From assembly GCA_038380435.1 (NCBI GenBank), contig JAWZYU010000019.1:20919801-20983800 (forward strand): DNA of 64,000 nt, written 5' to 3'. The DNA is from Ryuthela nishihirai (Eukaryota > Arthropoda > Arachnida > Araneae > Heptathelidae). This document shows, in pieces, positions 33,036 to 44,398 of the stretch (within the stretch, counting starts at the first letter, position 1; each line of letters begins with the position of its first letter). The position numbers and the translations under genes were made by a program. The notes under the pieces were generated by a model, which searched no databases, was not told the DNA's origin, and worked only from the letters and a program-made list of their open reading frames with translations.

Positions 33036-33457
33036 CACCGCATAAAAATAAACAGATTGTGGTGATTTCCTATTCGCCAAATTCCTAATTTTCCTTCTCG
33101 CAGCTTTTTAATGTGTATTTCGAATAAGGCGTGGTTAGCTACAACTACTGAAATAATGATTAACAACTTACGTTGTTTCGAACTTCTACTTCGATCTCGA
33201 GTTTCGATCAGTGTAGCCATCAATGGCATAAAAAAAAGATAATTTATTGATATTCCACGTCACTGAGTTTTGAAACTCTCTAAGTATAGAAATGTAGATT
33301 ATTGACTTTCTATTCTGCAGCTGAGAAGAAATGCATGTTCCTTTGTATGCTGCTTACAGTTCCAACAGCTGATACCATCGGCAACGGAAATTTATCTTTA
33401 TAGCTGCATCCCGAGAGAATCGTTACATCATAGCACTTCAAGGTATAACAAAAAATA
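33036..33457. other. No recognised feature
   Basis: A 66-codon minus frame at 33029-33229 has no motif. Confidence 0.35.
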
Positions 33458-33512
33458 CCCCCTCAAGCAGCTGCTTGCCACAGAGGTCTGACAGGAGCCT
33501 GTCAGTTTATAT
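33458..33512 (-). mobile_element. SINE-B 3' part, cut by MITE
   Basis: TACCCCCTCAAGCAGCTGCT to GTCAGTTTATA, where the palindromic MITE begins at a TA that belongs to the SINE-B sequence. The rest of SINE-B is not found beyond. Confidence 0.88.
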
Positions 33513-33904
33513 AGTCGCTCAAAAAAATATCCGAACACCATGGTTGATTACAGAATTCAGAAAAATATCTGGCAACGATTTTTTTAGAAATTATTGATCT
33601 GGCAACCTTTGTGTCACGTGACACGAAGGGAACCCACTGGAACAAATGTTGGGAGACAGATGGTAGCCTCCCGTCAAGGCCATCCAGTGTGTTCTTTAAC
33701 GTGCAATGATATGGCACACGGACCACGGCTTAACGTCCCATCCGACGAACAACTGCCTTTCCAAGCCCATTGGCGTCCCCTACTGACCGTGGCAGGGCGG
33801 GGAGTTTTGCGGAGATAAATCTCAACGCTGATCCAGCAGGGACTCGAGCCTGGGAACTGCAGATTACGAGCCTGGCGCGCTACCGACTGAGCCACCCCCG
33901 GCCC
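33513..33904 (-). mobile_element. Chimera: half of the palindromic MITE joined to SINE-A
   Basis: 33513-33628 is the MITE left arm through its CACGTG centre. From 33629 (GAACCCACTGG) it is SINE-A in minus orientation to the head at 33904, with the SINE 3' end missing. Exactly the same junction (CACGAAGGGAAC) and the same SINE variants (GTGCAATGATATGGCACACG) occur at 45885-46200, so both descend from one chimeric ancestor. Confidence 0.9.
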
Positions 33905-34649
33905 AAGCAAGCAAATTAGTGATCAACCCTCTAGTTCCTATTGCTGACAAACAAAAGGCACGTTTTATTTAAAATCCCAATAAAGCTCTTGTAATGTCGT
34001 AACATTGTTAAAAATAGCTATTGACACGCTTAAAACATCATCAAAATTCGTTGCTGCACTTGCTTCCTGGCTTCGCTTTTACACATGACGTAGTTCTGCT
34101 TTCAAGGAGAACTGCTTCTCCCCATCATCTCGATTTGAACTTGACATTCGAATTTCAGAGAACTGCGTCGTCGTATCAGATTCTTTCTCTCCTACAATGC
34201 ACAATGCTTCTGTCCAGCCAGAGAGCGTGGTCTGCTGCGAATGGCACGCGAAGTCAAGGATCAGGCAACAAAGACAATACGCACTGTCGGTCAGATTATG
34301 AAACTGACACAATATGAACCTCATGAGGGAGGCGAAATTTCGCATTCCTATATTATTCCCAAATAGTAAGTGAAGATTATAGCCTCCGTTTCCTGTCTTA
34401 GAGGAAGTATTGGCACTTTGGAGACAATATAAAATCATTAATACCATATTTTAGAGATGGATTTTTTTTTTTCAAACTAATTTTACGAACAGTGTCTTTG
34501 TCTATTTTTATCTTGGGGACATGGCAGGTCGGAAGGACGGTGGAGGGGAGAAAGAGCAGAAGTTACCAACCCCTGGAAAAACTGATCGCAAAATTAATTT
34601 ATGTTCGATAATATCAGTAGTACCAACATTTATGTTGTTTTTCCCTTGA
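33905..34649. other. Unrecognised; frames of 98 and 122 codons on opposite strands
   Basis: 34021-34317 (+) and 34079-34447 (-) overlap. Neither shows a domain. This stretch is GC-richer than its surroundings and could hide an exon, but I cannot support one. Confidence 0.25.
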
Positions 34650-34965
34650 CGAAATGTTGTTTTACCTTTGAGCGGCACTTTTTTTTTTGCGAACAATGGG
34701 ATAAATAACCAGATCACAAGGACCCCAAGGGCTGAGAAAAAATTGAGAGAAACCTTTCCCAATGCCATCCCGAGTGTTCCTTAACGTGTTAACGTCCCAT
34801 CCGATGGACGGTTGCCATTCCAAGAACTTCGGTATTCTCGTCCTGACCAAGGTCAGGGTGGAAGGTTCCAGAGATAAATCTCAACGCTGGTACAGTTGGG
34901 ATTTCAAACCTGGCAACTGCAGGTTACGTGACTGGCGTGCTACTGGCTAAGACACCCATCCCCCA
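34650..34965 (-). mobile_element. SINE-A, shortened, diverged
   Basis: It runs from GTTGTTTTACCTTTGAGCGG to a degenerate head (TGGGATTTCAAACCTGG). The middle between AGAAACC and AACGTGTTAACGTC is compressed by deletions. Confidence 0.88.
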
Positions 34966-35144
34966 TTAACGAAATGTAATCATGATTTCTTTTCATTTTA
35001 ATTTTCGGAATTTAAATTATTTTTTAACATAAAAAATTTTTTACACGTATTTGCAATATTAAGTTTTCTCCCCCCCCCCCACGTTTTGTTTTGGGCGTCT
35101 TTAGTGTTATGGTATGATATGAGTTGGCCAAATTGTTAATTCGG

Positions 35145-35529
35145 GTTGGATTGTTTTACCTCTGAGCGGCACTTTTTTTGCACATCATGGGCTAAATGGC
35201 CAGGTCACATGGACCCCGAAGGCTCAGAGAAGGTTGGGGAGGGGACCCACTGGAACGGCTGTTGGGGGACAGATGGTAGCCTCCCGTCAAGGCCATACAG
35301 CGTGTTCTTTAACGTGCACAGGGTATGGCTCTCCCGCACACGGGGCAACGGCTTAACGTCCTATCCGACGGACGTCGGCCTTTCCAAGCCCATCGGTGTC
35401 CCCCTACTGACCGTGGGCAGGGCGGGGAATTCTGCGGAGATAAATCTCAACGCTGAACCAGCTGGGACTCGAACCTGGGAACTACAGATTACGAGCCTGG
35501 CGCGCTACCGACTGAGCCACCCCCGCCCC
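35145..35529 (-). mobile_element. SINE-A, full length, young, 11-bp TSD
   Basis: Near consensus. TGTTAATTCGG is at 35134-35144 and 35530-35540. Confidence 0.97.
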
Positions 35530-35540
35530 TGTTAATTCGG

Positions 35541-37347
35541 CAGATTCCGATTCGATACACAGCAGAAAAGGCAAGGAAACCTCCCAGTTAACAAATGAGG
35601 CGTAATATTGTTCACTAACAATAAGTTGATATTTTTAAGATGCATCAATCTTTTGTTCAGCGATGTTTTTATACGTTTATTCATTCATGGCATTCAAGCA
35701 AAAATCTGGTGATGAATGACATTTTCATAAGTTATAACGTAGTTGATGAATTTCGAAATATGGTGTGTCTTAAGCTTATTAAAGTAGTTATTAATATTTG
35801 TAGGAAAATTTCGTGTATAAAACTATCCAGTTCATATTATTTCTTACGTGATAGACTAGTATTACAATATCAACAGCAGCAATAATAATAACTGTCACGC
35901 AGAAACCAACAGATATCATTGGTGTCGGATAGAGCTGTATTATGAATGAATTATTAAAAACAAATTACATTGCAGTCAAAATGGATTATTTAACTATTTT
36001 TGGGATTTTGGCACAAAATACCCCTTATTCAACCCCTGTAAGAGGGAAGACATAGTTTGATAATGGATCACCTTTTAGCACCTTTGATAACAATTTATGA
36101 TAATTTTTGAAATTAATAATCGTTTAATAACTTTTCATAGAATATTTTGATGAATATGTTGAAGACGCAAAAATTATCTTAGCCAGGAGGGATACGAACC
36201 AAACTTCTTGATATTCAAGTGCTCAGACACCGAGCTATCAACAGCCGATCAAGATTTCCACTAACAAAGAACTGTGAACCATATATGCTTTTCATTTAGT
36301 CTATAAAACTAAAGTTGATTTGAATTGGAATACTTGTTCTATTGCATATGTTTCGGGGAACGTTAAGAATGGAAACGATTTACATCCCGCCACGATATGG
36401 GAGGTGAAAGAAACTGGTAAAAAAGAATTTCGACTCCCCCCTCCAAATGAAAAAAAAATTATAATATAAAAATAAATAAATAAATAAATAAATACTCCCA
36501 ACTCACTAGTGATAACGTATCAAAAAAAACTTTGATTTATCTACATAAATGGTAGTCTTTTCCAGAAACCCCTGCCTGCAGACGTATGAAAAGGTTTAAG
36601 GTCAACAAAAAAATTGCATTCTGATATTTTGATATTTTAATGCCGTTTTTTTACAAATCTTTGCCTTATTTTCAAAACTCTTACATAAATATTTTCCAAA
36701 TTTCGTTCCCTTTTCGAACTTTATAGCCTGCTTAGAGAGTGTTTTTATCTATTTCAGAAAGAAGGAATCACCCGAGAGAACCTACCAAATACAAAGTATA
36801 CATTTTTGTGTTTTACTCGAAACAGAATTTATTACAACAGAAATTAGAATTTCGAATAATATCGAAAGCGAAATTATTACTTATTTATCTGAAATTAAGT
36901 GGTTACTGTTTAAAGATGAAACAAATGCTTTATATTTACATAAAGAAGAGGAAAGCTAAGCCTTCCACTTACTTAATGAAAAGGTCATGTTCTCCTAATT
37001 GCCTAATTATAAAGCAAACTTTGCATTCCTAAGGAAGAAACCAGAAAAGCCTCCCAGTTGGTTAATGACGATGTAATATTTAAAACTTTTAATTTACCTA
37101 CAGAATCCTTTCCAGAAATCTAAAGAAAAGTAAGGTGAATTCTTTTAATTATTTGAAGAAAAGACGGCATAAAGCTTTCTTTCTGTTACCGAAAGAATAA
37201 ATAAACCACAACATAAAATTTATCCTAACCAAAGGGATAAGATCTTTCACATCTGTGAATTTAGAAATGCTCCCCGTATTTATTGAATATTATGCGCTGC
37301 ATTAGACAACAAAGACTAATGATCGTTTATTGATATTTAGTTTGTTA
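35541..37347. other. 1.8 kb with no recognised gene
   Basis: AT-rich, with an (AAAT)n run near 36467-36495. Frames at 35640-35885 and 36739-37032 (+) are open for 81 and 97 codons. They are AT-driven and without motifs. Confidence 0.4.
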
Positions 37348-37358
37348 TAAAAATCTTG

Positions 37359-37554
37359 CCGTCCCATGGCCGAGTGATTAGTACGCTTGGCTACTGATCT
37401 AAGGGACCTGGGTTCGAGCCCGGGTAAGGCATGGATGTGTGTGTTGTTTTTCTGCTGAGGTCCTGCCATCCTCACAGACCTTCTACTATGGCATATAAAC
37501 TGACAGGCTCCTGTCAGACCTCTGTGGCAAGCAGCTGCTTGAGGGAGTATTATT
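37359..37554 (+). mobile_element. SINE-B, full length, young, 11-bp TSD
   Basis: Head CCGTCCCATGGCCGAGTGAT and GGGTTCGAGCCCGGG, body, and end GCAGCTGCTTGAGGGAGTAT. TAAAAATCTTG flanks it at 37348-37358 and 37555-37565. This is the best reference copy of the family in the window. Confidence 0.97.
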
Positions 37555-37565
37555 TAAAAATCTTG

Positions 37566-39786
37566 AATCTTTTTCATGGCCATTCTTGAGGACTTTTTAT
37601 TGTGTGTGACACTACCAGATCCTATCAGAAATAAGAAATGAATTAAAAATGCAAATATGGTGAAAGTATTTTATTCATTTTAGCAAATTTTAGCAATGTA
37701 ACTGAAATATATGCGAAGTTTAAATGCCCGTGAATAATGAACAAATTAGTAAATAATTGACGTTCTAATAATAGTTTGCGTTTTATGATAGTTTTGTTGT
37801 TAATTTCTCTGCTAATTAAAATTGATCTGCGCATAAGGAATTGTTTGCTAATAATATTTCATTTTCTATGTTAATTTATTTTAGAGAGAAAATAATCTTA
37901 ATAAAACTGTCACTTCTTCATATTTTTTTTTTCTAGTTTTTTTTCTTTTTCAAAACTGCAAGAATATCAAGACCAATATGAAGAAAAAAGAGACTTACCT
38001 TTACTCAGGAAAATAACTCAAGCGTAATGTTACACAAACTCGTTTCAAACCACATCGCATGTTTTCATTCTAAGCACCAAAGTGTGCTACGAGAAAAAAC
38101 AGAACTTTTCTAAGAACACCAGGGAAGGGAAGGCCTGGACTTCGAAGTCAAAAGAGAAAAAGAAGTTTTCACACTTTGGGAAGTCAAAAAAAGTCGAAGT
38201 TAGGAACCTAAACAAAATCCACGGCTGTCAAACTGTATTGGATTCCGACCAGTCTCACAACAGGTACGGTTCAAATCTGCATGGAACGAATGTGTAAAGG
38301 GCTGCTTGTACACATGGTCGGAATGAAAGACGCTACCTGTTGGCTCGGATCAGTCACGTGGTACTTCCTACTTTCCTATTCCCCACTTGTGTCACGCGAA
38401 AGGATCGTCCAGCCAATCAGAAGCGTCCTTTGGTTTTACGTAATGGCTAACAGCTACATTAAAGAGGGTCAGGTTTGAAAAAGAAAAACGGTCTTTGATG
38501 CAATGGCTCCTCAACGTAACTTCCTGTGCTGGAAGCTCGTTTCCTTCCCTCGCCGACGCATGCGCAAAATGCTAATACTCTCTTGATGAAGTGAAGCTAG
38601 CACGTGACAGGGAATAACAACAATAGAAGCAGATGGTCCAGTAAATGCAGAAATGTGGCAATCTTTGCGCCAAAAGGAAATTTGTTCTGAGTCAGTCCTT
38701 TTCAAACGATGCAAGAAACAAAGAACATCTGTTGACGTTTATAAAAAGTTTATGGCTTTTTCGAAAAAACCGTTCATTAATATAAACATGAGCTTTAGTA
38801 TCAGGAATATTTACTTTGGGATTTGCTTTGCATTGTTGGAGGGGACAACACATTAATCAAAGCCCTCATTTCTCCGTATTAAAAGAGAAATTTCAATTTC
38901 ATTTGATAATTCTTAAAACAAAATATCATTAAATTTATTTATTAAGAGGATTGTCGATACCTTTTTGCAGTTAGCCACATCTCCTCTAACAGAAGGCGTA
39001 CAATTAACTTATAACGTCAGCATATGTAATCCTATAATCTAGGCACTTCTTATATACATTTATTTCTATTATCATTACTGGTAAATTTTAATACCAAACT
39101 TAATACTAATGTTTATTTATAAATATGCATTATGTAGAAAAAATTTTATTCTTATGTATTAGCGTTATGATAATGATAACGAATAAGAATAATTTTCCTT
39201 CAAGAAAAATATATACATAAATAAGATTGGTATAAGGATTAGCATAAAAATCATTCGTATCTGGAAAAAATCTAGAATGCGAGAGGCCAAAAAACACACT
39301 CGAGCCGGAAAAATTTAAACAACCCCCCCCCCTCTTTTTACATATTTCCGGGGGGGAGACTGAATTTCCAATCCATTTTCCCCTTCGTTTCACAAGTCTT
39401 TAAAAACTTTCCTGAAAAATACATAAAATGTAAAAATTTTTAATAACTTTTAGCCTCTATTAATCTTACTAACATTCTGAGGAGTGGGCATGACTCCCCC
39501 AAGAAATTGCCCTGATTTTGTTATTTGCTTTCTGTTACAGGAAGTGTTGGTTTAGCCCACTAAAAAAGCCAACCGTCAGCAAATTTTGCATGAACTTACC
39601 CTTCATCCAGGGGAATATTAAGTCTAAAATAAAATTATCAACTTAAACCTGTGGGGAAACGGAAAATTCCTCGAAATTCCCATACCCCTAACATTTTAAA
39701 AAAATTATATATATAAAAATTATTAAAGCATCGACACTTAGCTTTACATAACGAAAAGTAAGGACATCAAAAAGAGATTTAACCCT
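37566..39786. other. 2.2 kb with no recognised gene
   Basis: Short frames only. A C-rich tract lies at about 39324. The part 38340-38570 is less AT-rich and contains promoter-like words (listed separately). Confidence 0.4.
38340..38570. promoter_or_regulatory. Weak promoter-like cluster
   Basis: GCCAATCAGAAG (CCAAT-type) near 38412, TCACGTGG (E-box) near 38353 and CGCATGCGCAA (NRF-1-like half) near 38557 fall within 230 bp in a GC-richer patch. No supported coding region follows on either strand, so this is only a suggestion. Confidence 0.2.
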
Positions 39787-39882
39787 CCTGCCATCCTCTC
39801 AGACTCTCTACTGTGGCATAATAAACTGACAGGCTCCTGTCAGACCTCTGTGGCAAGCAGCTGCTTGAGGGGTATTTTTTTT
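39787..39882 (+). mobile_element. SINE-B 3' half
   Basis: CTGCCATCCTCTCAGACTCT through AAACTGACAGGCTCCTGTCA to GCAGCTGCTTGAGGGGTATT. Confidence 0.92.
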
Positions 39883-40324
39883 TACAGTGTAGTCAGGATG
39901 TCAGCATTTGTAAACACTATTTAGACCTTTAGCAATGATTGCCACATTTTAAATTACAATCGGTGAAGAATTTAAAATTTTATATCCAAATAATGAAAAT
40001 GTTTGTGAATAATTTCTTTTACTGCAAATGGCAACAGAAATCTCTTCCCATTATCTCTCATAGAGTAATTTTTATTATGCAGCACTGCATTGTTTTCAAA
40101 GAAAATATTTAGTATTCTATAAAGAGATAAATGTTTTGATGAAAATAATAGATAAATATAGCTACGTAAAGATATGATACTAGCGAGCGTGCTCTCCTAT
40201 CGGTACCAGGGTGAAATACTCAGATCGTTTTCTCACTCTGTCGATAAACGGTAGTAATTTATGCGCTCGTTCAAACGACGTTGACGTTTGCAACTTTTTA
40301 ATGGTTTCGTAGGCAAGGATATTC
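39883..40324. other. No recognised feature
   Basis: A 61-codon minus frame at 40180-40365 runs into SINE-B and is not a gene. Confidence 0.4.
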
Positions 40325-40482
40325 TTAGAGGTTAAGATTCCTAGGTTCGAGTCCCGGATAAGCATGGATTTTTGTATTGTCTTTCTGCTGAAGTCTCGCC
40401 TTCCTCACAGATCTTCTCAATGGCGTATTAAACTCACAGGCTCCTGTCAGCCTCTGTGGCAAGCAGCTGCTTGAGCGGCTTT
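40325..40482 (+). mobile_element. SINE-B, head damaged
   Basis: TAGGTTCGAGTCCCGGATAA, then TTTCTGCTGAAGTCTCGCC, and the end GGCAAGCAGCTGCTTGAGCG. Confidence 0.85.
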
Positions 40483-40514
40483 TCATCATATTTTTTATAG
40501 TACATTTATGAATA

Positions 40515-41722
40515 TCAAAATATGGTAGGTCCCAGTACTGAGCCTTGTGTCGTACACCATATGAAATGTTTTAAGTCATTAAATGTGTTAAAAAAGATTA
40601 ACATATTTTCTGTTCTATACGTAGTCCATTTATTAACCTCATGATACAAAAAATGAAATAGATTTGTCCTACTGATCTTCCACAGGATTGCAATCGGGAT
40701 AGCGTGCAGGCCATGCAGTTGGTCTACCTCTACCAATCCAACGTCTATCCTCTACCAATCCAAATAATAAATTATTCTTATTCACAAGATAACTACGATT
40801 CAGATGTTCTCGAGGAATGAGGCTAAAATATGCTTGAGCTCCATCATGCATGTACCATATGCGACGGTATATGGTACAGTCGCTCAAAAAAGTATCCGAA
40901 CACTATGGTTGATTACAGAATTCAGAAAAAATATCTGGCAACGATATTTTTAGATATTAGTGATCTGGCAACCTTCGTGTCACGTGACGTGACAGAATTC
41001 AGAAAAAATATCGTTGCCAGATATTTTTTCTGAATTCTGTAATCAACCATAGTGTTCGGATACTTTTTTGAACGACTATACATGCATGATGATGTACCAT
41101 ATGTCGTCGTATTGCTGATGGAATGTTTTCCAGAGTTCCTTTCCAAAAAATGCGTGTATTGCTGGCCATTGAGCGTTGGTGACAGGAAAAAAGGGCCCAT
41201 CAAGTAGTCATCAATGATGTCAGCCCAAACATTCACATGAAGCCTTTGCTAATGCCGAGACTGGGTGATTTCATGCAGATTTTCCCACGCCCGGTGGTGA
41301 AATTGAATTTTTGAAATATTGTGAATTTGTTCAGTTCATCGACTCGTGGTTGAGAATCAGCTGGTGAGAGGGCCTGTACTCGCTGCACGTCATATGGGTA
41401 GAGTTGGTCGTAATGACAAATTCTCTGTACAGTGGAATGTGAAACACTTACATCTGTTGTTATTCTTATCGTGCTAGCCCTGGGATACTCCGCGACCATG
41501 TGCAACACCCCTTCCTCTGAAGCAGGTGTTCGGACACGTCTCGCCCACCCACAATCTTCAATAACAAATGAAAAGGATCCTGTCTCTCAAAGACGCCTCA
41601 TGGGTGGTTACAAAAGTATCCCTTGTTGCACATCGCTGGTGTGGAAAAGTTATCCAGTAGAGCAGCTGAGCTTCACTGCAGTTTCCGTTTACTCTTCTAT
41701 AAATAAAATGAATGTTAGCCAT
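40515..41722 (-). pseudogene. DDE transposase (IS630/Tc1/mariner group), interrupted by a MITE
   Basis: The minus strand starts at ATG 41722 with MANIHFIYRRVNGNCSEA, a typical N-terminus of an arthropod DDE_3-type transposase. TTDVSVSHSTVQRICHYDQL and SPADSQPRV (41480-41350) form the second helix-turn-helix and linker. VWADIIDDYLMGPFFLSP (about 41225) follows. After a palindromic MITE (40874-41081), it resumes IWYMHDGAQAYFS (second catalytic D), WIGRGRPTAWPARYPDCNPV and TTYRTEN. Frameshifts and stops are present, for example before 41508. The MITE split the HDGA region, and a short stretch around CATATGGTACAT is now on both sides. Confidence 0.85.
40874..41081. mobile_element. Palindromic Tc1/mariner-type MITE with both ends
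   Basis: The left end CAGTCGCTCAAAAAAGTATC and right end GATACTTTTTTGAACGACTA frame inverted arms of about 70 bp (40875-40945 and 41008-41080). The CACGTG centre is present on the left half only, and the inner right part is rearranged. TA flanks both ends. It lies inside a transposase pseudogene. Confidence 0.88.
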
Positions 41723-42299
41723 ATTTCAGTGTTGGAGAACTGATTATTCGTAGTCGAGGTCATAAATAACACATAGACTGACAATAACAGCCAGACTACT
41801 GATTCACTTACACGTAACTTCAGAACGACTGTGGACTCACTTTATGCAGCATTGCCTCACCCAGGAGTGAAAGGAATTTTACCAACATTTGCATATATCT
41901 ATTGTGACGTCAGACATGTAAATAATGCAAATTTACACAGCATCGTACCTTCTGACAAACTTCCTTACTCGCACTCTCAAAATTTGCTATCTCAGAAAGG
42001 AAGGGTTTCTGGCCCAATATTCATTAGAACGTTTTTCATCACTATGCGCAGTTGAACACGTTCCCAACATTTAACTAGACCTTTGAAAATCATCCTGTAT
42101 ACCATCAAAGGTACCTGTACCGTTACCTCTACGGGCATCGTCACTTAAACAGGAGGATTTTAAACTATTATGATATTTAAACCTTTAGTGGAGGGCAGAA
42201 CAGGTCTTTGCCTAATGCCCGCGATAAGGGGGCTGTTTGATATTATTGACACTTTCTCTCTCGATAAACATAGTTTCTTTAAAGATCCCGCTAACAATT
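41723..42299. other. No recognised feature
   Basis: A 74-codon plus frame at 41831-42055 has no motif. The transposon 5' flank may extend into this stretch. Confidence 0.35.
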
Positions 42300-44270
42300 T
42301 TCTCTCTGCAGAACATGGAATGTGAAGAATCTGCACAGAGATTATTCTCTTGATGTCCTCACACAAGAATTCCACAGTTATAACCTAGATATTCTTGGCT
42401 TGTAAGAGACCAGATGGACAGAAAAAGGTCATATACTTAATAATTTTAAATTCCTCTTTTCAGACAGGGAGGATGGAAAGCATCTTCAAGGCGTAGGTTT
42501 GCTTCTCATCAGACACGCTAGGATCTCTCATCTTCTGGGATATGACTGCTTAATTAAGGATTTTTTTACAGCTAAATTTAAAACTAGGATCAAAGACTTG
42601 AATGTTATTTGTTGTTATGCCTCCACCATGAACTCCGATGAGGATGGGAAAGATAATTTTTACAGACAATTTCAGGGCATTTCGAATTCTGCCAAGAAAG
42701 AGAAACTTATGACCCTTGTTTTAGGTGACTTCAATGCTAAAGTTGATACTGACTCTGACCTTTCGGGAAGAGTGATATGTCCCTTTAGTATTTGTAGTTG
42801 CAGTAGTAATGGGAAAATTTCTCCTACAGCTAAGTAAACTTAATGTTTGGGAATAACTAACACTTATTACAAACACCATGATATATATAAATGCACGTGG
42901 CTTTCATCAGATGGGCTGCATAAGATATGATTGATTATGTATTACTTAATAGCAAATGGACTAGTTCTGTTGGGAATGCTAGAACATAAAGGGGAGTTGA
43001 AATTGTATCTGACCATTACCTTGTTAGAAGTGTCTTGTAATTGAATCTTAAGAAGAGTTGTTTGAGTGTTTGAGCTATTTGAGTGGTGAAGCACTGGAGC
43101 TTATTTTGGAAAGATGGAACTGCACGAATAGTTTTAACCAATAGTCTACTAGTCTCAATAGATGGCATTGCAGAGAGCTTAATAAATGTGCAAATCATAA
43201 GTTGAAGACTAAGAAGAATTTTTTGGCTTTTGATCGTCATAATTTGTGGTTCATCGTGAGATCAGGCGTACCAGACAAGTAATCATTATAAAAGAACTCT
43301 ATGATAACACTGCATCATGTGTGAGAGTCTGTAAACACTATAGCAATTGGTTTTAGCATTGCTAATGGAGTTCGAAACGGTGCATTTTGTCTACTTTTCT
43401 CTTTAGTTGAGGTTATTGGTTATGTTTTGGGGAATTCTCTGCAAAGAAATGATTTTGGCCTTAAATGGTCTAGAGATTGGAAAATTTCTGATTTAGATTA
43501 TGCTGATAATTTAACTCCTTTGGCATGTGACGTTGTTGAATTGAATTCCTTCATTAGAGCTGTTGAACTGGTAGTAGAATAGGATAAAAAGACAGAAAAC
43601 CAAAGTAATAAAATTGGTAAATCGGGATGTTCAATCTGAATGGTTACCCACTTGAGAAAGGGGCTCAGTTTAATTATCTTGGAAACTATGTAACAGATAC
43701 TGGTGATGTACGGCATGATTTAACCATAAGAATAGGAATTGCTGCTGGAACTTCTAAGAATCTAGGGAGAGTGTGGAAAAATAGCTTATACACCTAAGAC
43801 TAAAATTAGGCTATAAAATAGTTTGGTTCTTTCTAATGTTAGTTATGGTAGCAAAACATGGAGTCTTTGTAAAAAAATAACAGGAAACTTGATGCCTTTA
43901 AGTCTAGATACTTACGCAGTCTATTGGGCATTAGGCGGTTTGACTTCGCAATTTTTGATGAGGTTAGGAGAAGGAGTAGGCAACTTCATTTGAGCAATAT
44001 ATTGTATGGAGAGAGACTGCGTTGGTTTGGCCATGTTGCCCTTATGGAATTATAGATTAGCTAATAGAGTTATAAACAATGTGCCTAAAGGAGGGGAAGA
44101 CCTAGGATGCGGTGGGCAGACAATGTCAAACAGCATATCATTAGAATTGGTCTACCGTGGCCAGATGCAGCAGCTGTAGCTCAGGACTGACGTTTTTGGA
44201 GAACTAAACTGCGCAGTCTGGTTGGACCTCTATAGCCTATGGTTGCTTAAGGATTCTGAATGTATACATG
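42300..44270 (+). pseudogene. APE-type LINE with endonuclease and reverse transcriptase remnants
   Basis: The endonuclease begins near 42310 (TWNVKNLHRDYSLDVL, YNLDILGL, ETRWTEKG). It continues GVGLLLIRHARISHLLGYD, FKTRIKDLNVICCYASTMNS and LVLGDFNAKVDTDSD (42715-42770). RT motifs follow: GVRNGAFCLLFSLVEVIGYV (about 43369), DLDYADNLTPLA (about 43494, where the catalytic YADD has become YADN), FNYLGNYVTDTGDVRHDLTI (about 43670) and SLVLSNVSYGSKTWSL (about 43825). The C-terminal segment is RLRWFGHVA (about 44020) to RPRMRWADNVKQHIIRIGLP (about 44100). Many stops and shifts are present. The 3' end is near GCCTATGGTTGCTTAAGGAT. Two more 3' pieces of this family lie at 52345-54435 and 57682-57988. 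Confidence 0.88.
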
Positions 44271-44398
44271 TATATTATCCATGCATTTTAATTGTCATTT
44301 TAATATTGTTATTTAAGCTTTTGTATTTCTGGGAAGCAAATAAAAAAATATTTTGAAATGATAGATTAATTTTAGAAAACACGCAGTAATAAGCTTAC

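Noticed and set aside
34079..34447. 122-codon minus-strand ORF as a host gene
   Set aside because: No motif, no splice or polyadenylation context, and an overlapping frame on the other strand.
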